A stretch of DNA of 64,000 nt from Achromobacter sp. B7 (GTDB lineage: Bacteria > Pseudomonadota > Gammaproteobacteria > Burkholderiales > Burkholderiaceae_B): assembly GCF_003600685.1 (NCBI RefSeq), contig NZ_CP032084.1:5332001-5396000 (forward strand), written 5' to 3'. Position numbers and translations under genes: made by a program. Below, piece by piece: positions 17,598 to 29,552 of this stretch (position 1 is the stretch's first letter; each line of letters begins with the position of its first letter). Below the pieces are notes generated by a model. The model had not been told where the DNA came from, did no database searches, and was given only the letters and a program-made list of their open reading frames with translations.

Positions 17598-19300
17598 TGC
17601 CGATGACCTACTCTCCTACTCCCCCCGCGGGCGACACCTCGTCCGCCATCCTGGCCATTCGCAACCTGTCCGTGGAAGTGGCCGGCGCCGGCAACCGCGT
17701 CGTGCGCAATCTGAGCCTGGACGTGCATGCCGGCGAAACCGTGTGCGTGGTTGGTGAATCCGGCTCGGGCAAATCGGTCACATCGCTGGCCGTGATGGGC
17801 CTGTTGCCGCAAGGCATCCTGTCCATCAGCGCCGGTTCCATCCGCGTGGAAGGCGAAGACGTCGCCACCGCGTCGCAACGCCGCCTGCGCGAGATGCGCG
17901 CGACCCGCATGGCCATGGTGTTCCAGGAACCCATGACCGCGCTGAACCCCGTGCATACGGTGGGCAAGCAGGTTGACGAAGTGCTGCGCCTGCATCGCAA
18001 GGGCATGAGCGCCGCCGACCGCCGCGCCAAGGTGCTGGACATGTTCCAGTCAGTACACCTGCCCGATGTGGAACGCATCTTCGAGGCGTATCCGCATCAG
18101 CTGTCGGGTGGCCAGCGCCAGCGCATCGTGATTGCGATGGCGCTGATCCTTGAACCCAAGCTGCTGATCGCCGATGAACCCACGACCGCGCTGGACGTCA
18201 CCACGCAAAAGCAGATCCTGGCGCTGATCAAGGAATTGCAGGTCAAGCACAAGACGGCCGTGCTGTTCATCACGCACGACTTTGGCGTGGTGGCCGAGAT
18301 TTCGGATCGCATCGTGGTGATGAACCGGGGCGACCTGATCGAAAGCGGCACGCGCAACGAAATCCTGGCCGAACCCAAGCAGTCGTACACGCGCCGCCTG
18401 GTGTCGTCCGTGCCCAGCCTGGTGCCCAACCGCCGCGACGCGCCGGATGGCCAGCCCGTGTTGCACGTCAAGGGCCTGGGCCGCACCTACGCGGGCAAAA
18501 GCTCGATGTTCTCGCGGCGCGCCGCGCAACATGTGGTGGCCGCTACCGACGTCAACCTGACGCTGCGCAAAGGCGAAATCCTGGGCATCGTGGGCGAGTC
18601 CGGCTCGGGCAAGTCCACGGTGGCGCGCTGCATCGTGCGCCTGATCGAGCCCACCGCCGGGCACATGATGATGGGCGGTGAAGACTTAAGCACCTTGTCC
18701 GGCTCGGCGCTGCGCCCCGTGCGCCGCCGCATCCAGATCGTGTTCCAGGACCCGTACCGGTCGCTGAACCCGCGCCGCACCGTGGGCGAATCCATCATCG
18801 AAGGCCTGCTTAACTTTGGCATGCCGCGCGATCAGGCGCTGAAGCGCGCCGGCGAAACGCTGACCGTGGTGGGCCTGAGCCCCGACGCCATGCAACGCTA
18901 CCCGCACCAATTTTCGGGCGGACAGCGCCAGCGCATCTGCATCGCGCGCGCGCTGGTCATGGACCCGGAGATCCTGGTGGCCGACGAAGCCGTATCGGCG
19001 CTGGACGTGTCGGTGCAGGCGCAGGTGCTTGAACTGCTGGAGCAAGTGCGCCAGCGCACCGGCGTGGGCGTGCTGTTCATCACGCACGACTTGCGCGTGG
19101 CCGCGCAAATTTGCGACACCATCATGGTCATGCAGCGCGGCAAGGTGGTTGAGACCGGCTCGGCCGAAACCGTGCTGACCGAGCCGCGCCACGAATACAC
19201 CCGCGCGCTGATCGACGCGGCGCCCGGGCGCGACTGGGACTTCCGCAACTTCCAGCCCGTCGCCACGACCTTGGCGCAAGCGGCCGCCGCCGCATCATGA
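17597..19300 (+). CDS. Fused dual ATPase of the peptide-type ABC transporter (DppD-DppF, GsiA-like)
   Basis: One 567-aa chain contains both nucleotide-binding domains that drive the permease pair. Domain 1 has Walker A GESGSGKSVTS, signature LSGGQRQR and Walker B LLIADEPTTALD. Domain 2 has Walker A GESGSGKSTVA, signature FSGGQRQR and Walker B ILVADEAVSALD. All motifs are intact, so both sites should hydrolyse ATP. The arrangement matches GsiA and other fused importers. ATG overlaps the permease stop by one base. The amidase gene follows after 62 bases. Confidence 0.94.
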   Translation: MPMTYSPTPPAGDTSSAILAIRNLSVEVAGAGNRVVRNLSLDVHAGETVCVVGESGSGKSVTSLAVMGLLPQGILSISAGSIRVEGEDVATASQRRLREMRATRMAMVFQEPMTALNPVHTVGKQVDEVLRLHRKGMSAADRRAKVLDMFQSVHLPDVERIFEAYPHQLSGGQRQRIVIAMALILEPKLLIADEPTTALDVTTQKQILALIKELQVKHKTAVLFITHDFGVVAEISDRIVVMNRGDLIESGTRNEILAEPKQSYTRRLVSSVPSLVPNRRDAPDGQPVLHVKGLGRTYAGKSSMFSRRAAQHVVAATDVNLTLRKGEILGIVGESGSGKSTVARCIVRLIEPTAGHMMMGGEDLSTLSGSALRPVRRRIQIVFQDPYRSLNPRRTVGESIIEGLLNFGMPRDQALKRAGETLTVVGLSPDAMQRYPHQFSGGQRQRICIARALVMDPEILVADEAVSALDVSVQAQVLELLEQVRQRTGVGVLFITHDLRVAAQICDTIMVMQRGKVVETGSAETVLTEPRHEYTRALIDAAPGRDWDFRNFQPVATTLAQAAAAAS

Positions 19301-19362
19301 TGGGCTGATGTGCTGATGCCCTGAATACCCGAATTGCCTTCCTTTGCAACACAGGAACCCAG

Positions 19363-20772
19363 ATGTCACAACCGCACGAATTGTCCGCCCAGGAACTGCT
19401 GCAAGCGTATCGCGACAAGACCTTGTCGCCCGTTGAGGTCACGCGCTCGGTGCTTGACCACATCCAGCGCTGGGAACCGCACCTGAAGGCCACCTACGCG
19501 TTGGACCCCGAGGGCGCGCTGGCAATGGCGCGGGCCTCCGAAGCCCGCTGGATGAAGGGCCAGCCGCAATCAGCGGGCGGCTACAGCCTGGATGGCGTGC
19601 CCGCCACCATCAAGGAAAACATCGCTACACGCGGCACGCCCGTGCCGCTGGGCACCGCCGCCACCGACCTGACCCCGGCCGCCGCCGACGCGCCGCCCGC
19701 CGCCCGCATGCGCGAAGCGGGCGCCGTGCTGCTGGGCAAGACCACCATGCCGGACTTCGGCATGCTGTCATCGGGGCTGTCCAGCTTTCATGAGCTGACC
19801 CGCAACCCCTGGGACCTGAGCAAGAACCCGGGCGGTTCCAGCGCCGGCGCGGGCGCGGCGGCGGCGGCGGGTTATGGCCCGCTGCATATCGGCACCGACA
19901 TCGGCGGTTCAGTTCGCCTGCCGGCCGCCTGGTGCGGCATCGCCACGCTGAAGCCCAGCCTGGGCCGCATTCCCATCGACCCGCCTTTCATGGGCCGCTG
20001 CGCCGGCCCCATGACGCGCACCATCACCGACACCGCACTGATGATGGGCGTGCTGTCGCAGCCCGACGCGCGCGACCACATGAGCTTGCCTTTCCAGGAC
20101 TTCGACTGGCTTAACCTGGCGCAAGACGTCAAGGGCCTGCGCATCGGCCTGCTGATGGACGCGGGCTGCGGCCTGCCGCTGGACCCGGAAGTGCGCGACG
20201 CCGTGCAGGCGGCCGCGCAAGCCTTCGAAGCCGCCGGCGCCATCGTCACGCCGATGCTGCCCTGGATGACGCCCGACATGCTGGATGGTGTGGACCGTTT
20301 CTGGCGCACGCGTTCGGCCATCGACCTGGCCGCGCTGCCCGAGGCACGCCGCGCCAAGATCCTGCCGTTCATTCGCACGTGGGCGGAAAGCGGCGGCGGC
20401 CAAAGCGGCGAAGCCGTCTTCAAGAGCTACTACGAAACGCTGAACGTGCGCGCCAAGACCGTGGCCGCCTGCGCGCCATTCGACTACGTGCTGTCGCCCG
20501 TGGCGCCCGTGGTGGCCTACAACGCCGAGTGGCCGTCGCCCACCAATGAAGTGGCCACGACCATGCACCACATCGGCTTCACCTTGCCCTTCAACATGAG
20601 CGAACAGCCGGCCGCCTCGGTCAATTGCGGCTATACGCGGGCGGGGCTGCCCATTGGGCTGCAAATCGCCGGCGCGCGCTTTGACGACCTGGGCGTGTTG
20701 CGCGTGGCGCGCGCGTGGGAGCAGATGCGTCCCGCGCAACACCCGTGGCCGCAGCCGCCCCAGACGAACTGA
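19363..20772 (+). CDS. Amidase signature family hydrolase
   Basis: This 469-aa amidase belongs to the GatA/AtzF-like group and cleaves a carboxamide by a Ser-cisSer-Lys triad. The triad is intact: Lys84 in TIKEN, cis-Ser at about residue 159 in NPGGSSAG, and nucleophile Ser183 in TDIGGSVRLPA. AGGA precedes ATG at 19363. It is not GatA: no gatB or gatC is present and the C-terminal half differs. Placed between the fused ATPase and a second M81 peptidase gene, it probably deaminates or hydrolyses the imported compound. No signal peptide is seen, so it should act in the cytoplasm. Substrate unknown. Confidence 0.9.
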   Translation: MSQPHELSAQELLQAYRDKTLSPVEVTRSVLDHIQRWEPHLKATYALDPEGALAMARASEARWMKGQPQSAGGYSLDGVPATIKENIATRGTPVPLGTAATDLTPAAADAPPAARMREAGAVLLGKTTMPDFGMLSSGLSSFHELTRNPWDLSKNPGGSSAGAGAAAAAGYGPLHIGTDIGGSVRLPAAWCGIATLKPSLGRIPIDPPFMGRCAGPMTRTITDTALMMGVLSQPDARDHMSLPFQDFDWLNLAQDVKGLRIGLLMDAGCGLPLDPEVRDAVQAAAQAFEAAGAIVTPMLPWMTPDMLDGVDRFWRTRSAIDLAALPEARRAKILPFIRTWAESGGGQSGEAVFKSYYETLNVRAKTVAACAPFDYVLSPVAPVVAYNAEWPSPTNEVATTMHHIGFTLPFNMSEQPAASVNCGYTRAGLPIGLQIAGARFDDLGVLRVARAWEQMRPAQHPWPQPPQTN

Positions 20773-20799
20773 TTTTCCACAGCAACCACAGGAATTCCC

Positions 20800-22275
20800 A
20801 TGCGTTGGCTATTGGCAATGATCAAGCACGAGACGAATACCTATTCGCCCGTGCCGACCCCGCTTGAACGCTTTTTCCGAGGCAGCCCCGACATCCTGGC
20901 CGGCGATCTTGCCATCAAGGCCTACGAGAACACCGACAGCGGGCTGGGCGGCTATATCGAAGTGGCGCGCCGCGAGGGCGCGGAAATGGTCGTGCCCGTA
21001 GCGGCCGAGTCCTGGCCCAGCGGCCCCACCAGCGCCGAGACCCACGAACGCCTGTGCAAGCTGGTGCTGGACCAGGTCAAGCTGGGCGGCTTTGACGCCA
21101 TCTTGCTGGACCTGCACGGCGCCATGGTGGCCGAAGGCGTGGAAGACGCGGAAGGCGACCTGCTGCGCCGCCTGCGGGAAATCGACCCGACCACGCCGGT
21201 GGCCGTCACGCTGGACATGCACGCTAATATCTACGACGACATCGTGCGCAACGCCACCGTCATCAGCGGCTTTCACACGTATCCGCACGTGGATATCCGC
21301 GCGGCCGGGGTGCGCGCCGCCAACGTCATCGCGCGCACGCTCAAGGGCGAGATCAAACCCGTCATGACGTGGGCCAACAAGCCCATGCTGCCGCACATCA
21401 TGTGCCAGGGCACCCATGCCGCGCCCAACGGCCCCTTGCAGGAACGCTGCAAGGAACTGGAAGCGGGCGGCGTGCTGGCGGCGTCCGTCTTCGTGGGGTT
21501 TCCGCATGCGGACATCCGCGAAGCGGGCCTGAGCGCCGTCGTCTGTACGGACGGCAACCTGCAAGAGGCCGAGAAGCACCGCGACGAGCTGCTGGAACGC
21601 GCCTGGGCAGGTCGCGCCGATTGGGTGTTCCACCCCGAGCCGCTGGCGCCCACCATCGCGCGCGCCAAGCAGATCGAGCAAGGCCCCGTGGTGCTGCTGG
21701 ACCACTACGACAACACGGGCTCGGGCGGCACCATGGACACCACGGCCGTGCTGGCCGAAGTGCTGCGCCAGGAATTGGACAACGTGGTGTTCTACGCCAT
21801 CTGCGACCCCCAGGCAGCAGAACAGGCCGCCGCCGCGGGCGTGGGCAAGACCATCACCCTGACGCTGGGCGGCAAGCTGGCCATGCCGGCTATCAAGGAA
21901 CCCAGCGAACCGTTGCAGGTGACAGGCCGCGTCAAGCTGGTGTTCGACGGCGTGTACCTGAGCCGGGGCCCGATGTACCGGGGCGTGCGCAACGACACCG
22001 GGCTGACGGTGGTGATCGACACCGGCCGGGTCGAAATCGTGGTGGTGTCGCGCCACCAGGAACCCTTCGACATCAACTGCCTGTTGTCCGTGGGCGTTGA
22101 CCCGTTGCAAAAGCGCTATGTGGTGCTGAAAAGCCGGGTGCACTGGCGCGCGGGCTTTTCCGCCATGGCCACCGAGGTCATCGAGTGCACCGGCGTGGGC
22201 GTCACCACGTCCGACTACAGCCAGCTTGAGTTCAAGCACGTGCGCCGGCCGATCTACCCGCTGGACCCGCTGTAA
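20800..22275 (+). CDS. M81 family metallopeptidase (MlrC-like), second paralogue
   Basis: This 491-aa MlrC-type protein is clearly diverged from the first M81 protein of the cluster. Candidate metal-binding motifs are in the same places: KHETN (9-13), LDLHGAM (103-109) and LDMHAN (138-143), followed by GFHTYPHVDIRAAG. The C-terminal domain has DNTGSGGTMDTT and KSRVHWRAGF. The start ATG has CACAGGA upstream. The gene lies 27 bases after the amidase and ends the cluster at a good terminator. Two distinct M81 proteins in one operon suggest two substrates, two steps or a heteromer. Confidence 0.86.
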   Translation: MRWLLAMIKHETNTYSPVPTPLERFFRGSPDILAGDLAIKAYENTDSGLGGYIEVARREGAEMVVPVAAESWPSGPTSAETHERLCKLVLDQVKLGGFDAILLDLHGAMVAEGVEDAEGDLLRRLREIDPTTPVAVTLDMHANIYDDIVRNATVISGFHTYPHVDIRAAGVRAANVIARTLKGEIKPVMTWANKPMLPHIMCQGTHAAPNGPLQERCKELEAGGVLAASVFVGFPHADIREAGLSAVVCTDGNLQEAEKHRDELLERAWAGRADWVFHPEPLAPTIARAKQIEQGPVVLLDHYDNTGSGGTMDTTAVLAEVLRQELDNVVFYAICDPQAAEQAAAAGVGKTITLTLGGKLAMPAIKEPSEPLQVTGRVKLVFDGVYLSRGPMYRGVRNDTGLTVVIDTGRVEIVVVSRHQEPFDINCLLSVGVDPLQKRYVVLKSRVHWRAGFSAMATEVIECTGVGVTTSDYSQLEFKHVRRPIYPLDPL

Positions 22276-22306
22276 CGAAATCGGGTCGCAAAGTTGTCGA
22301 CAAAAC

Positions 22307-22336
22307 GGCCGGCGCCCTGCGCCGGCCTTTCATTTT
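22307..22336 (+). terminator. Intrinsic terminator of the M81/ABC cluster
   Basis: Nine-bp perfect stem (GGCCGGCGC, 22307-22315, with 22319-22327), three-base loop CCT and the T-rich tail TTTCATTTT. It lies 31 bases after the last M81 stop and marks the right end of the catabolic block. Confidence 0.85.
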
Positions 22337-22515
22337 GAAATCTTCAGTAACTGGGCGCACGGTCGAGCGTCACAGCGCATCGGTATACTCCGGCGCGGGC
22401 CCTTACAGGCCGATGAATACGTGTATGCCGGCAGCCGCGCCTGGGAGACCAGCCGCGACGGCGCAATGCCCTGTCTGCCGGATATAACTCGATAATCAAC
22501 GAAAAAAGCACAACG

Positions 22516-24474
22516 ATGAAAAAGAGCGTAGCGATCACCCTCGGCGTGGTCATAGTGGGAGCGGGAAGCTGGATAGGCGCCACGTGGTATACCGGCAAAC
22601 GCATTGAGGAAAGCTCGCAACGCCATCTGGCCGAAGCCAACGAAAAGCTGGCCAAGCTGACGCCGCTGTTCGGCCTGCGCATCGACCAGCTCAAGTACGA
22701 CCGCAGCCTGTTCTCGACCCAGGCCCGTTATGGCCTGTCGCTGGTCAAGAACGACAAGAGCCCGGACGCCATGCCCGCCGGCATGATCGAATTCGATGCC
22801 GTCATCGAACACGGCCCCTTCCCCAAGACCGCGCTGTCGCGCGGCGCGATTGCGCCCAAGCTGGCGTTCGTGCACGCGGAAGTCGCCAAGACCGACAACC
22901 TGAAGGAAGTGTTCGCGCTGACCAAAGACATCTCGCCGCTGATAAGCGACGCGATGATCAGCTACAGCGGCACGACCACCTCCACGGCCAAGATCGCGCC
23001 CGTGTCGACCGCGCTGCAAGGCAATTCGATCGACTTCAGCGGCATGGTCATCACCGGCAGCTTCGACCGTACGCTGCAAGGCGTCGTCGCGCATGGCGTG
23101 ATGGACAAGCTGGCCATCGATGGTTCCAAGAGCAACGACCCCGTCATCATGTCGATCGCCGGCCTGACGATGGACGTGAACAGCCGCATGGGCAAGTTCG
23201 GCGTGTCGATGGGCGATTCGGACCTGAAGATCAAGCGCATCGACGTGACCCGCAAGGGCGACGACGTCAAGCTGTCGCTGGATAACTTCGGCTACGGCGT
23301 GAAGCTGTCCGAAGACGACAAGTCCATCAACATGCAGGCCGCCTATCAAACCGGCGACATCACCGTCAACGACGTGCCTCTGGGCAATGGCCAGGCCGTG
23401 ATCAAGCTGGCCAAGCTGGACGGCCAGGCCGTCAAGCAACTGTCGGACACGTACAACCAGCTGCTGCGTCAATACATGGCGCAGACCGAAGACGAGGGCC
23501 TGAAGGACGAGCAGTTCCAGGCGATGCTGGACAGCGCCGGCAAGCTGCTGGCGGGCAACCCGTCATTCAGCATCGACCCGATCAGCTGGAAAACCGGCAA
23601 GGGCGAAAGCAAGTTGAACTTCACGCTGGACTTGGCCAACCCGCCGGACGTCAAGAACCTGACGCCGCAGGAAATTGCCGCCAAGGCCATCAAGCGCATC
23701 GACGCCACGCTGATCATTTCCAAGCCGATGGTGCAGGACCTGGTCGCGCAATACGCCGTCAAGAAAGAAGGGCTGACCCCGGAGAAGGCCGCCGAGGACG
23801 CCGACCAGACCGTGCGCCAGATGTCGGGCATGGCTGAAATGTTCAACGTGGGCAAGAACGACGGCGACAACATCGTTGGCAAGTTCACGTTCGCGGACGG
23901 CATGGGCAACCTGAACGGCAAGGAAATTCCCGCCGACGAATTGTTCAGCGGCCTGCTTGGCGCCGCCGGCATGAATTCCATGGGCGACGACGAAGAAGAG
24001 TCCATGCCCGGCATGAGCGAGCAAGAGCCGGCCGAAGGCGCAACGCCCGCCGTCGGCGTGATGCAGGACTTCAGCCTGGACACCGTCAGCGCCCTGCTGG
24101 ACGACATGGGCATCACCGCCAACAAGCAGGATGGCGACGAAGGCCCCGTGCTGATCCTGGACCCGGGCACCACCGGCGCCAGCGACCTGCGCCTGGAATT
24201 CCTGTGCAACGACTTCACTGAAAAGTGCCTGGACCTGGTCATGACGGCCACGTACAAGACCAAGAAGCCGATGTCGCTGAAGACCATCAACAGCTGGAAC
24301 CAGGAATACCGCTGGACCCGCGCCTACCTGGACAACAAGAACCAGGCCGTGCTGCAAATGGACATGAACGCGGAAGGCGGGATCGGCAAGGACAACCTGC
24401 AAATCCTGTTGAACACGTTCATCAGCATCGCCGAAGACTTCAACGAGGCGGCCCAGGCGGCGCCGGCCAAGTAA
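22516..24474 (+). CDS. DUF945 (YdgA-like) protein fused to a YbjN-like domain
   Basis: This 652-aa protein starts with a single membrane anchor (residues 4-24, AITLGVVIVGAGSWIGATWY) followed by the YdgA/DUF945 region (about 25-500) with GPFP, repeated beta-strand stretches and an acidic linker DDEEESMPGMSEQEP near 495-510. The last 130 residues (FSLDTVSALLDDMGITANK onwards, ending NLQILLNTFISIAEDF) look like a YbjN-type domain, normally a separate small protein. The function of either part is unknown; YdgA proteins are envelope-associated. The fusion is an inference from pattern memory. Gene start ATG 22516 has only a weak upstream purine stretch. It converges with gcvP across a shared terminator. 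Confidence 0.75.
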   Translation: MKKSVAITLGVVIVGAGSWIGATWYTGKRIEESSQRHLAEANEKLAKLTPLFGLRIDQLKYDRSLFSTQARYGLSLVKNDKSPDAMPAGMIEFDAVIEHGPFPKTALSRGAIAPKLAFVHAEVAKTDNLKEVFALTKDISPLISDAMISYSGTTTSTAKIAPVSTALQGNSIDFSGMVITGSFDRTLQGVVAHGVMDKLAIDGSKSNDPVIMSIAGLTMDVNSRMGKFGVSMGDSDLKIKRIDVTRKGDDVKLSLDNFGYGVKLSEDDKSINMQAAYQTGDITVNDVPLGNGQAVIKLAKLDGQAVKQLSDTYNQLLRQYMAQTEDEGLKDEQFQAMLDSAGKLLAGNPSFSIDPISWKTGKGESKLNFTLDLANPPDVKNLTPQEIAAKAIKRIDATLIISKPMVQDLVAQYAVKKEGLTPEKAAEDADQTVRQMSGMAEMFNVGKNDGDNIVGKFTFADGMGNLNGKEIPADELFSGLLGAAGMNSMGDDEEESMPGMSEQEPAEGATPAVGVMQDFSLDTVSALLDDMGITANKQDGDEGPVLILDPGTTGASDLRLEFLCNDFTEKCLDLVMTATYKTKKPMSLKTINSWNQEYRWTRAYLDNKNQAVLQMDMNAEGGIGKDNLQILLNTFISIAEDFNEAAQAAPAK

Positions 24475-24510
24475 GGCGTACGGCCGATACCGATACGGGC
24501 AAGCGCCCAA

Positions 24511-24545
24511 CAAAAAGCCTCCATCGCAAGATGGAGGCTTTTTTA
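24511..24545. terminator. Bidirectional terminator between the DUF945 gene and gcvP
   Basis: Perfect stem AAGCCTCCATC (24515-24525) with GATGGAGGCTT (24530-24540), GCAA tetraloop, A-run on the left and T-run TTTTTT on the right. It can stop transcription from both convergent genes. Confidence 0.9.
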
Positions 24546-24565
24546 TCGCCGCTACGCGTAATGCC

Positions 24566-27439
<2,874 letters not shown>

Positions 27440-27510
27440 GGGAACTCTCGGGTGGTGGTGCATCAGGCCGGCGCGCCAAGAGGTCGGCGCGCCCGGCTCG
27501 AACCGGCTTC

Positions 27511-27888
27511 TTAGCCGTTGGCGACGGCTTCGTAGCCGGCGGCGTCCAGCAGCTTGTCGGCATCTGCCGCGTTGACCGGCTTGATCTTGAAGATCCAGGT
27601 GGTGAAGGCCGATTCGTTGATCAGGCTGGGGTTGTTTTCCAGCTCGTCGTTGAAGGCAACGATTTCACCGTTGACGGGTGCGTAGATATCCGAGGCGGCC
27701 TTGACCGACTCGACCACGCCGGCGGTTTCGCCCGCGTTCAGCTTGGCGCCAACCTTGACGTCGCCAACGAAAACCAGGTCGCCCAATTGGTCCTGGGCGG
27801 TATCGGTGATGCCGACGACGAACACGTCGCCTTCAGCTTTGACCCATTCGTGGGACTGGGTGTACTTGCGATCGGTGGGCAGGCTCAT
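27511..27888 (-). CDS. gcvH: Glycine cleavage system H protein
   Basis: This 125-aa lipoyl carrier shuttles the aminomethyl group between P and T proteins. Lipoyl lysine is Lys63 in [22 protein letters not shown] and the GDLVFV block are typical. AGAGGATTT precedes ATG. It sits between gcvT (102 bases upstream) and gcvP. Confidence 0.97.
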   Translation of the reverse strand: MSLPTDRKYTQSHEWVKAEGDVFVVGITDTAQDQLGDLVFVGDVKVGAKLNAGETAGVVESVKAASDIYAPVNGEIVAFNDELENNPSLINESAFTTWIFKIKPVNAADADKLLDAAGYEAVANG

Positions 27889-27990
27889 GGGAAATCCTCT
27901 AGGGAATACGGGTAGATGAATGGTGTTGCGCGCCTCGTGCGAGCGGCGTGTGCGTCAACTGGCAGCGGCCGTTCGCGCGAAGCTTCGAGT

Positions 27991-29091
27991 TTACGAGTGT
28001 TCGACGGCTTTGCCGTTACGCACGAAGGGCAGCTTGCAGACCAGCGCGGGCACCCATTTGCCGCGGATGTCGACTTGGACGGTGTCGCCCGGACGCACGC
28101 CTTGCGGCAGGCGGGCAAAGCCGATCGACACGCCCAGCGTGGGCGACATGGTGCCGCTGGTGAGTTCGCCCGTGCCTTGCGCGCAGCGCACGGCCATGTG
28201 GGCGCGCATCACGCCGCGCTCTTGCAGCTTCAGGCCGACAAAGGCGGCGGGGGTGGCGAATTGTTCCAGCGCGTCGCGGCCGATGAAGCGGCGCTCGGCA
28301 TTCTTGAGCGACACGGTCCAGGTCAGGCCGGCTTGGTCGGGCTGGGTCAGCTCGTCCATGTCCTGGCCATACAGGTTCATGCCGGCTTCCAGGCGCAGCG
28401 TGTCGCGCGCGCCCAGGCCCGCCGGGCGCACGCCCTGGGCGGCAAGGTCGCGCCACAACTGCACGACGTCGGACGCAGGCAGAACGATTTCAAAGCCGTC
28501 TTCGCCGGTGTAGCCGGTGCGGGCGACGAGCGTGTCGTCGCCCACGCGGGCGGCAACGAAGGGGGTCAGTGCTTCGGAGGCGGCTTGCCAGGCCGGGCGC
28601 GCGGCCCAGACCTTGGCGCGGGCGTTCGGGCCCTGCACGGCCACCATGGCCAGATCGCGGCGCGGGGTGATGGCAACGTCGAAACTGCCGGCCTGCTTCA
28701 CGCGCTGCATCCAGGCCACGTCTTTGTCGGCGGTGCCGGCGTTGACGACCACGCGCCATTCGTCAGCGGCAAAGAAATAGATGATCAGGTCGTCGATGAC
28801 GCCGCCCTGCGGGTTCAGCATGCACGAATACAGCGCCTTGCCGGGCACGGTCAGCTTGGCGACGTCGTTGGCGACCAGGCGTTGCAGGAAGGCGTAGGCA
28901 TCGGGGCCGGCCACATCCACGTTCAGCATGTGCGACACGTCGAACATGCCGGCGTCCTGGCGCACCGCGTGGTGCTCCTCAAGCTGCGAGCCGTAGGCCA
29001 AGGGCATGTCCCAGCCGCCGAAATCGACCATTCGGGCGCCGGAGGCGATGTGTTCGTCGGCCAGCGGGGTGCGTTTGAGGGTTGCGGACAT
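27991..29091 (-). CDS. gcvT: Aminomethyltransferase, glycine cleavage T protein
   Basis: This 366-aa tetrahydrofolate-dependent enzyme releases ammonia and forms methylenetetrahydrofolate from the aminomethyl-H protein. [24 protein letters not shown] and [13 protein letters not shown] identify it. It is the first gene of gcvT-gcvH-gcvP, with GGAG before ATG at 29091. A tandem glycine riboswitch lies in its leader, so the operon should be switched on when glycine is plentiful. Confidence 0.97.
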   Translation of the reverse strand: MSATLKRTPLADEHIASGARMVDFGGWDMPLAYGSQLEEHHAVRQDAGMFDVSHMLNVDVAGPDAYAFLQRLVANDVAKLTVPGKALYSCMLNPQGGVIDDLIIYFFAADEWRVVVNAGTADKDVAWMQRVKQAGSFDVAITPRRDLAMVAVQGPNARAKVWAARPAWQAASEALTPFVAARVGDDTLVARTGYTGEDGFEIVLPASDVVQLWRDLAAQGVRPAGLGARDTLRLEAGMNLYGQDMDELTQPDQAGLTWTVSLKNAERRFIGRDALEQFATPAAFVGLKLQERGVMRAHMAVRCAQGTGELTSGTMSPTLGVSIGFARLPQGVRPGDTVQVDIRGKWVPALVCKLPFVRNGKAVEHS

Positions 29092-29190
29092 GCGCGGAAA
29101 CTCCGGGACGGCAATGGCTTGCCAGGGTTACGGAATGCCGGTCGTGACAAGCGGATTGCGCCCGCACGGCATCGGCTGAATCTTCCGCCC

Positions 29191-29436
29191 CTCTGTCCTT
29201 TTGCCTGAGAGTTGCCCCGCGCTGGGCGGGTTTGCACCTTCGGCGCCTGGGCTGCTCGCTGTGTCCCGAATTCGGGGCGGCGCCAGGTCTCTCCAGAGTA
29301 CTGTTTTGCCGCATCCACACGGTAAAAACCGGGACGGGGCAAGCATGTGCGGTATCGGTTACCTGAGCGATTCTGGGCGAATTGCGCCTTCGGCGGCGAC
29401 CCTGGTGAAAGGGGCGCTCTCTCCCGCAAACATGCG
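29191..29436 (-). promoter_or_regulatory. Tandem glycine riboswitch upstream of gcvT
   Basis: Two glycine aptamers lie in series on the minus strand. Aptamer I (about 29436-29345) has GCGGGAGAGAGCG, GCCGCCGAAGG and CGCUCAGGUAACCGAUACCGC. Aptamer II (about 29302-29191) has CUGGAGAGACC, GGCGCCGAAGGUGC and AACUCUCAGGCAAAAGGACAG. The conserved GGAGAGA, GCCGAAGG and CUCAGG blocks are all in the right order in both. The expression platform lies between 29190 and the gcvT start. Cooperative tandem sensing of glycine to activate the cleavage operon is known for this class. Confidence 0.94.
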
Positions 29437-29552
29437 TGACAGCGGCGCCAAGCATACAACGAAAACCAGCCCTGGAAAAGCGCGATTTCCGGGCGCGGCC
29501 CGGCCACAAACCGCTGCCGTGGACCACGCCAAACCGGACACCAACCCCCGGG

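Noticed and set aside
27440..27463. Upstream ATG for gcvP
   Set aside because: No Shine-Dalgarno sequence and MHHHPRVP is not part of the family; the downstream ATG gives the standard 957 aa.
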